Shown: positions 18,246-26,754 of the stretch, piece by piece
How positions within the stretch are numbered: position 1 is the stretch's first letter
How the letters are laid out: each line of letters opens with the position of its first letter
Assembly (NCBI GenBank): GCA_903891085.1
Contig: CAITDJ010000049.1
Span: 1 to 44,902 of the forward strand
Length of the DNA: 44,902 nt
Direction: 5' to 3'
Origin: an uncultured Bacteroidota bacterium
GTDB lineage: Bacteria; Bacteroidota; Bacteroidia; Bacteroidales; F082
Made by a program: the position numbers and the translations under genes
The notes under the pieces: model-generated
The model's input: only the letters and a program-made list of their open reading frames with translations
The model's database searches: none
What the model was told of the DNA's origin: nothing

Positions 18246-18839
18246 TTAAAACCTGAACGCTAAACCGGCTTTCAATCCCGAATCAAGCAACCTGGCATGC
18301 CTCCAAGGCTCTGTAAATGAAATGATTGAGTGCATTTGAATGGTTGGCTGCAGGTATAATCTAAAATTTCCAATCCAGTAATTACCTCCCAATCCGGACG
18401 AAAAACCAATACCCGATTGATCTTCGATGGTGGCAGATTTTGAAATAGCCGGTTGAAAATCAAACAATAAACTACCGGAGATGTAAAGGTATTTCGACAA
18501 ATCATACATCACACCAACCGGAACTGAGATGAACTTTACTTCTTCACTGAAAGGTGTTTCAGGTGGATTAACAGCAGCAGGTGTTGTGGTAAATTGACTC
18601 GTGTTTATTGATATACCTGTCAGAAACGTGACTTTCCCATCAGGTTTATAAAAATAATCCACCCCAAATTGCCGGCTTCCCTCACCTTCATTACCGGGAG
18701 CACCATCCAGCCCCGATTCGCGCACTGCATCATTAAATGCTATCTGATAATGGATACCAGCGCTGTGGTGCTGGGCTTCGAGTTCAATGGAAACGAATAA
18801 CAGGCTAAGCACTGTAAGGAATAAGAGGAGTTTTTTCAT
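18246..18839 (-). CDS. Outer membrane beta-barrel protein
   Basis: The ATG at 18839 is chosen over an upstream in-frame start because it opens a clean signal peptide (MKKLLLFLTVLSLLFVSIELEAQ). The mature part of about 175 residues has alternating hydrophobic/polar strands, Gly/aromatic-rich turns and a terminal phenylalanine (AGLAFRF), as expected of a small 8-strand-type barrel. No specific family motif is recognised; it may belong to the broad PorT/OmpW-like group of Bacteroidota barrels, but that is a guess. Monocistronic: it is convergent with purM and divergent from the transporter gene. Confidence 0.7.
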   Translation of the reverse strand: MKKLLLFLTVLSLLFVSIELEAQHHSAGIHYQIAFNDAVRESGLDGAPGNEGEGSRQFGVDYFYKPDGKVTFLTGISINTSQFTTTPAAVNPPETPFSEEVKFISVPVGVMYDLSKYLYISGSLLFDFQPAISKSATIEDQSGIGFSSGLGGNYWIGNFRLYLQPTIQMHSIISFTEPWRHARLLDSGLKAGLAFRF

Positions 18840-18928
18840 AATGGTAATTTTAATTATGCCCGACATCATGAAGCGTTGGTCAAATTTACGTAAAATTGCA
18901 GGGTTTTCAAAGAAGAAATCTGATATTT

Positions 18929-20443
18929 ATGGGTAATATTTTCGCTAGGTTCCCCCGAAATTTCTGGGTGGCCAACACCATGGAATTGTTTGAGCGTTGG
19001 GCATGGTATGGTTTGTTCAATGTACTGGCAATTTACCTTACCTCTTCCATCGATACAGGTGGATTGGGTTTTACACAGGAACAGAAAGGGCCGCTCATGG
19101 GAACGGTGGTAGCCATTTTATACTTTCTTCCGGTAATAACCGGCTCAATAGCCGACCGGCTGGGATATAAAAAAGTATTGTTGTTATCCTTCGGTATTTT
19201 ATCGACAGGATATCTTATCATGGGGCACCTTACCAATTATAACCTTGTTTTTGCAGCTTTCTTCTTTATCGCCATTGGAGGGGCATTGTTCAAACCGGTT
19301 ATTTCGGCCACTATCGCCAAAACAACCAACGAAAAAAACTCATCCATCGGATTCGGTATTTTCTATATGATGGTGAATATCGGAGCCATGATAGGCCCAT
19401 TTATTGCAAGCAAAATGCGTGAAATATCATGGGATTATGTGTTTTATCTGTCTTCAGGTATCATCATATTGAATTTTATCCTTGTGCTGTTTTTTTATAA
19501 GGAACCAGCCCGTCCGGACGTGAGTGAATCCTTGGCTCAATCCGTTGTAAAAGCGATGAAAAACATTGTAACAGCGCTCAGGGATATCAGGTTTTTTACC
19601 TTTCTGATCCTGATCATCGGTTTCTGGAGCATGTATTTTCAGTTGTTTTATACTTTGCCCGTTTTCATCGATCAATGGACCGATACGACAACACTGTTTC
19701 AATGGATGTATAACCTGTCTCCGCGTCTGGCTGCCATTTTTGGCAATGGACAAGGTGCTGTAAATCCGGAAATGCTGTTGAATATGGATGCGATTTATAT
19801 TGTCATTTTTCAGATAATGATTTCCGGATTGGTGATGCGGTTGCGTCCCTTACAGGCGATGGTTGTGGGGATTTTTATTGCTTCTATCGGGATCGGGCTC
19901 ACATTTGCATTTAACAATCCGTTCTATCTCTTTCTTTCAATATTGATTTTTGCTTTTGGTGAAATGGCAAGTTCACCAAAAATCACGGAGTATATTGGCC
20001 GGATTGCGCCCGGCGACAAGGTTGGATTGTACATGGGTTGCTCCTTTTTACCCATGTCGGGTGGTAATTTTTTGGCCGGAATTCTTTCGGGGCAGGTGTA
20101 TGGGAGTTGGTCTGACAAATTGACACTGCTACGACTTGATATGGCAGCCAAAGGCATCAGCATTCCTTCCATTTCGGCCACTTTTACGCAAAATGATTTC
20201 TATCGCTATGCTGAGCAGGCATACAATATGAATCATAATGAATTGACAACCTATTTATGGACAACCTATTCACCCGGAAATATCTGGTATTTGTTTACAG
20301 GAATCGGTGTTGGGACAGCCTTGTTGTTACTGCTGTTTGACAGGTTTGTGATGAGAAGAAAAGTTCGGAATTCGGAGTTCGAAGTTGAATCATCGAAAAC
20401 GCTTGATTCAGATCATTTTTGCTCGCTTTTTTTGAAATGGTAA
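18929..20443 (+). CDS. POT/PTR-like major facilitator transporter
   Basis: Inner-membrane MFS transporter of the proton-dependent oligopeptide type. The start at ATG 18929 precedes FARFPRNFWVANTMELFERW; an in-frame TTG at 18896 is less likely. ELFERWAWYGLFNVLAIYL matches the helix-1 ExxERxxYYG proton-coupling motif of POT carriers, and GSIADRLGYKKVL is the MFS loop motif. About 504 residues with 12 or more predicted helices; GALFKPVISATIAKTTNE corresponds to the POT signature region. Peptides are the likely substrate by family, though this branch is little characterised. The last ~30 residues are hydrophilic, encoded partly by a heptad DNA repeat, and overlap the end of the convergent rhomboid gene by 31 bases. 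Confidence 0.82.
   Translation: MGNIFARFPRNFWVANTMELFERWAWYGLFNVLAIYLTSSIDTGGLGFTQEQKGPLMGTVVAILYFLPVITGSIADRLGYKKVLLLSFGILSTGYLIMGHLTNYNLVFAAFFFIAIGGALFKPVISATIAKTTNEKNSSIGFGIFYMMVNIGAMIGPFIASKMREISWDYVFYLSSGIIILNFILVLFFYKEPARPDVSESLAQSVVKAMKNIVTALRDIRFFTFLILIIGFWSMYFQLFYTLPVFIDQWTDTTTLFQWMYNLSPRLAAIFGNGQGAVNPEMLLNMDAIYIVIFQIMISGLVMRLRPLQAMVVGIFIASIGIGLTFAFNNPFYLFLSILIFAFGEMASSPKITEYIGRIAPGDKVGLYMGCSFLPMSGGNFLAGILSGQVYGSWSDKLTLLRLDMAAKGISIPSISATFTQNDFYRYAEQAYNMNHNELTTYLWTTYSPGNIWYLFTGIGVGTALLLLLFDRFVMRRKVRNSEFEVESSKTLDSDHFCSLFLKW
20363..20383. repeat. Three-copy 7-bp repeat in the transporter gene tail
   Basis: GTTCGGA, ATTCGGA and GTTCGAA lie back to back, encoding part of the hydrophilic tail after the last membrane helix. 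Such GTTCGGA-type heptamers are, from memory, usually intergenic in Bacteroidota. Confidence 0.55.
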
Positions 20444-21144
20444 ACAACCGTCAACTCATCTTTGTCCGGTTCAGGGGTGTTCCAGTAAGGAGTTTCAGGT
20501 TCATTATCCGGATCAGTGGTTATATCATCATCTGAATCCGGCATTTCCTCAGTTTCCCAGGAGTATTTTTTACGCTGAATACCTTCATCTTTGTAGAAAA
20601 CAGCGAGCACAATACCTGCAATCATTCCGCTCAGATGCGACTCCCAAGAGATATTTTTTTGTGGAAACAACTCTGGAAAAATTCCCCATATCATACTTCC
20701 GTATAAAAAAACCACGATCAGCGAAATGGCCATTAACTTGGCTTCTTTTCGTATGATTCCACTCATTAAATGAAAGGATGCCAATCCATAAATCACCCCA
20801 CTGGCGCCAATGTGAGTTGACTCGCGCGCACCTAACCATACCCAAAGACCTGTTAATAAGATGATTAATATAAGAACTTTATTCGCAATCTCACTATAGA
20901 AATAATATAAGGCACCCCCTAATACAAGCACGGGAACTGAGTTTGCCATGAGATGATTCCAGTCAGCATGCAAAAATGGGGATGCAATGATGCCTGCCAA
21001 TCCGCGTAATTCCAGTGGTGTGATCCCCAAAAATGAGAACCTGCTACCGAAAACAAATTCGGTAAACTTCACCATCCACATGACAAACAGGAACAGTGCC
21101 GGTATAAATAAACTGTTGATTAACTTTTTTTGATCTTCCTGCAT
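20413..21144 (-). CDS. Rhomboid family intramembrane serine protease
   Basis: Cleaves membrane-embedded substrates within the bilayer. 243 residues. The catalytic dyad is visible: Ser115 in HIGASGVIYG and His170 in WESHLSGMIAG. The helix-2 region FLHADWNHLMANSVPVLVLG carries the conserved HxxxN motif. About six membrane helices occupy residues 10-185, followed by a roughly 55-residue acidic cytoplasmic tail (MPDSDDDITTDPDNEPETP). The tail-coding end overlaps the convergent transporter gene by 31 bases. Substrate unknown. Confidence 0.92.
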   Translation of the reverse strand: MQEDQKKLINSLFIPALFLFVMWMVKFTEFVFGSRFSFLGITPLELRGLAGIIASPFLHADWNHLMANSVPVLVLGGALYYFYSEIANKVLILIILLTGLWVWLGARESTHIGASGVIYGLASFHLMSGIIRKEAKLMAISLIVVFLYGSMIWGIFPELFPQKNISWESHLSGMIAGIVLAVFYKDEGIQRKKYSWETEEMPDSDDDITTDPDNEPETPYWNTPEPDKDELTVVYHFKKSEQK

Positions 21145-21202
21145 CGCAATATACCTGTGAACAAATAATCAAATGAATCGTTTGTTAAATTTTGATTATC
21201 CG

Positions 21203-21234
21203 TTGGATTACCATATTTAAATATACTAATTTTG
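21203..21234 (+). promoter_or_regulatory. Probable promoter of the 21303-25277 cassette
   Basis: TTG at 21203-21205 and TAATTTTG at 21227-21234 with a 21-base spacer, the same arrangement as at secDF. The leader would be about 60 bases. Confidence 0.55.
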
Positions 21235-21302
21235 AAATCAAAAGTCGTTCCTTTTTGTTCAACCTGTTAAAAATATTATAATTCATTTTTAAATCTACTA
21301 TT

Positions 21303-21998
21303 ATGAAATCAATAGTTAAAATTTTCAGGCTTCATTTACTGATGGTTGCCATTGGATTATTATTTTCCGGACAAATTATTTCTCAGGAATATAAAACTAT
21401 TTTCGATAGTCAGAAGCCTATTCATATCGGTGGTTTTGGGGGTCCTGTTGTTGAGTTTTCGGGTGTCGACGGCTCCTTTGCCACTTCTGTCGGCGGTGGC
21501 GGTGGCATGATCCTGAATGATTTCTTTATTGGAGGTTATGGCATGGGGCTGTCAACCTTACACTATAAGGATATTACCACTTTAGATCCTGCACGTATGA
21601 TTCTTATTGATTACAGTAGTCAATCCATTAATTTTGGACATGGCGGTTTTTGGATTGGTGGTGCGTTGCATCCGGCTGAAGCAATCCATCTTGCTGTCAG
21701 CGCCAAAATCGGATGGGGATCGATCGGTTTCATGAACCAGACGAACAATTATCATTACTACAACGAATCAGTGAACGACAATGTTTTTGTTTTTACTCCG
21801 CAGGCTGAGGTTGAATTTAATATGGCCAGGTGGTTTAAGGTCAATCTTGGGATTGGTTATCGCCTTGTAACCGGGACCAGCCTGACATATGACGCTTACA
21901 CAACTGATTTACAATATATTGGAAAAGAAAAATATTTCAACAATAACGAATTCAGTAGTTTTGTTGGTACCGTTTCCCTGCTTTTTGGAGGATTCTGA
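21303..21998 (+). CDS. Secreted, probable outer-membrane protein of unknown function
   Basis: 231 residues with a signal peptide (KIFRLHLLMVAIGLLFSGQIISQ). The mature part starts with Gly-rich strands (IGGFGGPVVEFSG, GGGGGMILNDFFIGGYGMG) and continues with amphipathic beta strands, ending VGTVSLLFGGF, where a terminal aromatic residue is typical of barrel proteins. I do not recognise a named family. It is followed closely by the TonB-dependent receptor gene and probably shares its transcript, so it may belong to the same uptake system. Confidence 0.65.
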   Translation: MKSIVKIFRLHLLMVAIGLLFSGQIISQEYKTIFDSQKPIHIGGFGGPVVEFSGVDGSFATSVGGGGGMILNDFFIGGYGMGLSTLHYKDITTLDPARMILIDYSSQSINFGHGGFWIGGALHPAEAIHLAVSAKIGWGSIGFMNQTNNYHYYNESVNDNVFVFTPQAEVEFNMARWFKVNLGIGYRLVTGTSLTYDAYTTDLQYIGKEKYFNNNEFSSFVGTVSLLFGGF

Positions 21999-22024
21999 TA
22001 TTGACAACCATTTCCCTGTCTTGT

Positions 22025-24418
22025 ATGATTAATTTTATAACAGAAAAGATAAGCGTAGGAAAAGCACATTTCCGTTCGCTTATGTCTTGTTTAGTAATTG
22101 TGTTCCTGTTTCTTCCTTCCTTAAGCTTTGCCGACACTGATTTACCGCACGAACAGTTTACAATGAGCGGTTATGTCGAAGACGCGGAAAATGGTGAACT
22201 GCTTATTGGTGCTACCATCTTCAATCTGACAAGTTCTAAAGGAACATCAACCAATGCTTACGGATATTATTCGATGAAAATAGCTGCCGGAAAACAACTA
22301 TTGAACATTTTATACCTTGGCTTTATTACGCAAACCATTGAATTGGATGTAACAGGTGACCTTGTGCTGAACTTCAAACTTGCGCCATTGCAAGTATCGC
22401 TGGATGAGGTTATTATCAAAGGCGAGGCGGTCAATGAAAATATCATGCGGGCCCAAATGAGTGTTGAAAAACTGGATAGTAAAAGCATCAGAAGGATACC
22501 TGCCCTGATGGGTGAGGTGGATGTGCTGAAAGCCATTCAGATGTTACCCGGCGTACAGGCCACATCCGAAGGCGGATCAGGTTTCAGTGTAAGGGGTGGC
22601 AGTCCCGACCAGAATTTGATCCTGCTCGATGAGGCATTGGTTTACAATCCCTCCCATTTGCTAGGTTTCTTTTCTGTTTTCAACAACGATGCCGTAAAAA
22701 GTGTTGAGCTTTACAAAGGTGATATTCCGCCGGCTTATGGAGGACGCTTGTCTTCGGTGGTGGATGTACGAATGAACGATGGAAACTCCCACAAATTTTC
22801 AGGTCAGGGCGGCATAGGCACCATATCGAGCCGGTTAACACTCAACGGACCTATTCAAAAGGACAAATCTTCTTTTATGATCGCCGGCCGACGCACTTAT
22901 GCCGATCTGTTTCTATTGTTATCAAAAGATGAGCAGATCAAAAACAACACCCTCTATTTCTACGATTTTAATGGCAAGGCAAATTATGTAATCAACGACA
23001 AAAACCGTGTTTTCATCTCCGGCTATACTGGAAAAGACGTATTCAAAAACGACAATTTTATGATGGGCTGGGGCAATCAAACGCTCACTGCCCGTTGGAA
23101 CCATTTGTTTAATCAGGCTTTGTTTTCAAATTTCTCGCTGATTTACAGCCGTTTTAACTATAAACTGGGAGTTCCAGAAAACCAACCGAATGCTTTTGAA
23201 TGGACATCTTCGATGACAGATTACAGTTTCAAAGGTGATTTTACCTGGTTTGCAAGTGAAAATTCAATGGTGAAATTTGGATTGATGGCAACAAAACACA
23301 TTTTTAAACCCGGAACTGCTGAAGGATTGTCAAGCGATACACCTTATAATAAAGTTGAGGTGCCACAAAATCAAGCAATTGAAACGGGTATTTATGTGAG
23401 TAACGATAACAAAATCGGAAGCAGGCTGACGCTGAAATATGGAATTCGATTCAGTACCTTCAGCAATGTTGGACCAACAATACATTATCTTTACAATGAT
23501 CAATATGTGAAAGTTGATTCAATCAATTATTCAAAAGGGAAATTTTATAATACGTTTTTTGGAATAGAACCACGCCTGAGTTTTTCATTTACATTGGATG
23601 AAATTTCATCCATCAAAGGGGCGTATACCCGCAATAATCAGTATGTACATCTGGCTCAAAACTCAACAGCCGGCACACCCCTCGACATTTGGTTTGCTTC
23701 AGGCCCCAATGTGAAACCGCAACAAGGCGATCAGTTTTCGTTAGGCTACTTTCGCAATCTTCAAAAACTGAATATCGAATCATCTATCGAAGGTTTCTAC
23801 AAGTTAAATCATCATGCCATCGATTTTAAAGATCATGCTGAACTTCTTCTAAACCAATATCTTGAAGGAGAATTACGATTCGGGCATGCCAAATCATATG
23901 GGATCGAAGTGATGATGAAACAATCAAAAGGACGCCTGAATGGCTGGGTCTCCTATACATGGTCGCGTACTTTTCGTGAGATTACCGCAATCAATGGCGG
24001 AAATAAATATCCGGCGGGCTACGATCGGCCACATGATGTATCCATCGTTTTAAATCTGGATGTGAGCAAACGTATCACGATCGGTGCCAACTGGGTATAT
24101 TCAACCGGTTCGCCGGTGACTTTCCCAACCGGACGATTTGTCATCGGGAATACCATCGCACCGGTTTATTCTGACCGAAATTCATACCGCCTTCCCGATT
24201 ATCACAGGCTTGATCTTTCGTTCACCTACAATGGCCGGGAAAAGCCGGATAAGAAATGGCATGGCGAATGGAACATCTCGGTTTACAATGCCTATTACCG
24301 GAAAAATCCGTGGGTGATTAGTTTTGTTGCCGATCCGGCACAACCCAATGTTACGCGTGCCGAAATGACCTATCTTTTTGGAATTGTTCCTGCCATCACC
24401 TATAATTTTCATTTCTGA
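22025..24418 (+). CDS. TonB-dependent receptor with carboxypeptidase-regulatory-like N-terminal domain
   Basis: Outer-membrane active transporter of about 797 residues. Starts possible are TTG 22001, ATG 22025 and ATG 22082; the last directly opens a signal peptide (MSCLVIVFLFLPSLSFA), so it may be the true one. The mature N-terminus is a CarboxypepD_reg-like fold (MSGYVEDAENGELLIGATIF), then the plug (LPGVQATSEGGSGFSVRGGS, LDEALVYNPSHLLGFFSVFN) and a 22-strand-type barrel ending in phenylalanine (ITYNFHF). The stop is 4 bases before the DUF4249 lipoprotein gene. Such receptor/DUF4249 pairs are common in Bacteroidota, but their substrate is unknown; no SusD homologue is nearby, so glycan import by the Sus mechanism is not supported. 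Confidence 0.9.
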   Translation: MINFITEKISVGKAHFRSLMSCLVIVFLFLPSLSFADTDLPHEQFTMSGYVEDAENGELLIGATIFNLTSSKGTSTNAYGYYSMKIAAGKQLLNILYLGFITQTIELDVTGDLVLNFKLAPLQVSLDEVIIKGEAVNENIMRAQMSVEKLDSKSIRRIPALMGEVDVLKAIQMLPGVQATSEGGSGFSVRGGSPDQNLILLDEALVYNPSHLLGFFSVFNNDAVKSVELYKGDIPPAYGGRLSSVVDVRMNDGNSHKFSGQGGIGTISSRLTLNGPIQKDKSSFMIAGRRTYADLFLLLSKDEQIKNNTLYFYDFNGKANYVINDKNRVFISGYTGKDVFKNDNFMMGWGNQTLTARWNHLFNQALFSNFSLIYSRFNYKLGVPENQPNAFEWTSSMTDYSFKGDFTWFASENSMVKFGLMATKHIFKPGTAEGLSSDTPYNKVEVPQNQAIETGIYVSNDNKIGSRLTLKYGIRFSTFSNVGPTIHYLYNDQYVKVDSINYSKGKFYNTFFGIEPRLSFSFTLDEISSIKGAYTRNNQYVHLAQNSTAGTPLDIWFASGPNVKPQQGDQFSLGYFRNLQKLNIESSIEGFYKLNHHAIDFKDHAELLLNQYLEGELRFGHAKSYGIEVMMKQSKGRLNGWVSYTWSRTFREITAINGGNKYPAGYDRPHDVSIVLNLDVSKRITIGANWVYSTGSPVTFPTGRFVIGNTIAPVYSDRNSYRLPDYHRLDLSFTYNGREKPDKKWHGEWNISVYNAYYRKNPWVISFVADPAQPNVTRAEMTYLFGIVPAITYNFHF

Positions 24419-24422
24419 AAAC

Positions 24423-25277
24423 ATGAAAATCAAACTCATCAAACGAATTTTTTCAGCGGTATTACTCGTTGTTATACTTCTGTTTACCGTCTCATGTACC
24501 GAAATTATTGAGTTGGAGCTGGATAGTTCCGATATCCGTTTGGTGGTGGATGGAATAATCACGATGGACACATCTTCTCAAATTGTGAAGTTAACAACTT
24601 CATCCAGCTATTTTCTTAACGAGGCTCCATCAGTCGTTAGCGGAGCATTGGTTCGGGTTCAAAGTGAAGAACTACTTGTCACTTTTACCGAACTGTATCC
24701 TGAAAGCGGCTTGTATGTATGCCCGGATGGTTTTCACGGAATAAAAGGGAATGATTACAAACTCTTCATCAATCTGGCTTCACCGGTTGGGGGAAAAACG
24801 GATTATGAAGCGATAACAACGATGCCTCAAACTGATTTTTCGATTGACTCAATCGTACTCGAATACCAACCGGTATGGGATTTCTACCTGATTAACCTCT
24901 TCGCAAATGATCCGCCAACAACTGATTTCTACAAAATTGATGCCTTACGTAACGGACAAATCATTACAGATACTGCATACCGTAGTTCTGTAACTGATGA
25001 CCGCTTCTTTAATGGAAATAACACCAACGGTCTGGCTGCAATGTTTTTACGTGCCGATGAAGTGATGCCGGGCGATACGATCACCCTGGTTTTATCTTCA
25101 ATTACAAAAGAATACTACGAATTTTTCCTCGAACTACAAGCTGAATCGGGGCAATCAAATCCATTGTTCAGTGGCCCGCCGGCAAATATTTCATCGAATA
25201 TTCAACCGGGTGGATTGGGATTTTTCTCAGCCCAAAGCAGCGTGAGAAAAAGTCTGGTTGTGAATCCTGCCAAATGA
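24423..25277 (+). CDS. DUF4249 domain lipoprotein
   Basis: Partner of the upstream receptor gene. The ATG at 24423, four bases after the receptor stop, is preferred over an in-frame start inside the receptor gene, because it starts a lipoprotein signal peptide with lipobox VSC at Cys25 (LLFTVSCTEIIELEL). 284 residues. The DUF4249 pattern is visible: RLVVDGIITMDTSSQIVKLTTSSSYF, then PSVVSGALVRVQ, GNDYKLFINL and the late YYEFFLELQAESG helix. Predicted anchored to the outer membrane; function unknown. Roughly 115 bases of mostly AT-rich DNA without a clear terminator follow. Confidence 0.85.
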   Translation: MKIKLIKRIFSAVLLVVILLFTVSCTEIIELELDSSDIRLVVDGIITMDTSSQIVKLTTSSSYFLNEAPSVVSGALVRVQSEELLVTFTELYPESGLYVCPDGFHGIKGNDYKLFINLASPVGGKTDYEAITTMPQTDFSIDSIVLEYQPVWDFYLINLFANDPPTTDFYKIDALRNGQIITDTAYRSSVTDDRFFNGNNTNGLAAMFLRADEVMPGDTITLVLSSITKEYYEFFLELQAESGQSNPLFSGPPANISSNIQPGGLGFFSAQSSVRKSLVVNPAK

Positions 25278-25368
25278 AAAAGTAATCACCATACTTCCCA
25301 TAACATATTTCTTCATTTTCAAAACAGGTTACAGATAAAGCGTTAAACTGCCTGATTCCCTTTTTTTG

Positions 25369-25376
25369 TACTTTTG
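25369..25376 (+). promoter_or_regulatory. -7 box for purB
   Basis: TACTTTTG fits TAnnTTTG, 17 bases before the ATG at 25394. No good -33 TTG at the expected spacing. Confidence 0.45.
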
Positions 25377-25393
25377 GGATCAAATATGATACT

Positions 25394-26749
25394 ATGGAAT
25401 TATCTTCTTTGACAGCTATTTCGCCAATCGACGGGCGCTACAGAAGTAAGGTAAAAGAACTCGATGAGTTTTTTTCGGAATTTGCTTTGATCCGATACCG
25501 TGTGATGGTGGAGATTGAATATTTCATCGCGTTATGCGAATTACCATTGCCACAATTATCAACTTTTAATCCTGCGAATTTTCAGGACCTGCGTGCCATT
25601 TATGAAGAGTTTACACTGGAAGATGCAGCCGAAATCAAACAGATTGAGACCGTGACAAACCACGATGTAAAAGCTGTTGAGTATTTCCTGAAACAGCAAT
25701 TCGACCACAATGGTTTTGAAAGTGTTAAAGAATTTATCCATTTTGGACTGACGTCACAAGACATCAATAATGTGGCACTTCCATTGTCAGTAAAAGAAGC
25801 AAATAATCTGATTATCAAGCCACTTATTGAGCAGTTAAGCCTTCGTCTGCACCAGATTGCACACGATTGGAAAAACATTCCGATGTTGGCACGCACACAT
25901 GGTCAGCCAGCCAGTCCGACAAAACTCGGTAAAGAAATATTTGTCTTTACAGAACGACTGGAAAATCAATTGAATCTGCTGGCATCCATTCCATTTTCAG
26001 CCAAGTTTGGTGGTGCAACCGGAAACTTCAACGCCCACCATGTGGCTTATCCCGGTATCGACTGGCAACTTTTTGCCAATGATTTTATCAGTAAAAACCT
26101 GGAACTGCACCGGCAAACAACCACCACTCAGATAGAGCATTACGATTATCTGGCTGCTTATTTTGATAACCTGAAACGCATCAACACGATCTTAATTGAT
26201 TTGTGCCGCGATATATGGATGTATGTTTCAATGGATTATTTCAAACAGAAAATTGTAGCCGGCGAAGTGGGTTCATCGGCCATGCCGCACAAAGTGAATC
26301 CAATTGATTTTGAAAATGCGGAAGGCAACCTGGGAATGGCAAATGCAATTTTCGAACATCTGAGCGCCAAACTACCTGTGAGCCGCCTTCAGCGCGACCT
26401 GACCGACTCAACGGTAACCCGCAATATCGGGGTGCCGCTGGCACACACCATGATTGCTATCAAGTCAATCCAAAAAGGATTGGATAAATTGCTCTTAAAT
26501 GAAGTAAAAATGGCAGAAGACCTCCATAAAAACTGGGCTGTGGTAGCCGAAGCCATTCAAACTATCCTGAGACGCGAACAGATTGAAGGGGCATACGAAA
26601 TGCTTAAAGGACTTACACGCACGAACACCATCATCGATCAGCCGGCTATACGCACCTTCATCGAATCACTCGATATTCGTCCGGAGATTAAAAAAGAATT
26701 ACTTGCCATCACACCGGAAAATTATACCGGCATCGACTTCCAATTTTAG
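25394..26749 (+). CDS. purB: Adenylosuccinate lyase
   Basis: Releases fumarate from SAICAR and from adenylosuccinate in purine synthesis. 451 residues, matching the longer E. coli-type PurB. Conserved regions: AISPIDGRYRSKV at the N-terminus, HFGLTSQDINN, ARTHGQPASPT with the catalytic-site histidine, and the fumarase/aspartase superfamily signature GSSAMPHKVNPIDFENAEGN with the active-site serine loop. Five bases separate it from the MsbA-like gene, suggesting one transcript. Confidence 0.96.
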   Translation: MELSSLTAISPIDGRYRSKVKELDEFFSEFALIRYRVMVEIEYFIALCELPLPQLSTFNPANFQDLRAIYEEFTLEDAAEIKQIETVTNHDVKAVEYFLKQQFDHNGFESVKEFIHFGLTSQDINNVALPLSVKEANNLIIKPLIEQLSLRLHQIAHDWKNIPMLARTHGQPASPTKLGKEIFVFTERLENQLNLLASIPFSAKFGGATGNFNAHHVAYPGIDWQLFANDFISKNLELHRQTTTTQIEHYDYLAAYFDNLKRINTILIDLCRDIWMYVSMDYFKQKIVAGEVGSSAMPHKVNPIDFENAEGNLGMANAIFEHLSAKLPVSRLQRDLTDSTVTRNIGVPLAHTMIAIKSIQKGLDKLLLNEVKMAEDLHKNWAVVAEAIQTILRREQIEGAYEMLKGLTRTNTIIDQPAIRTFIESLDIRPEIKKELLAITPENYTGIDFQF

Positions 26750-26754
26750 CACCC

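Noticed and set aside
18246..18869. Longer start for the barrel protein gene (first in-frame ATG at 18869)
   Set aside because: The extra ten residues come before a complete, typical signal peptide; the ATG at 18839 is the better start.
22001..24418. SusC/SusD-type glycan import locus
   Set aside because: The receptor resembles SusC only in its general domain layout; the partner lipoprotein is DUF4249, not SusD, and no glycoside hydrolase gene is present.
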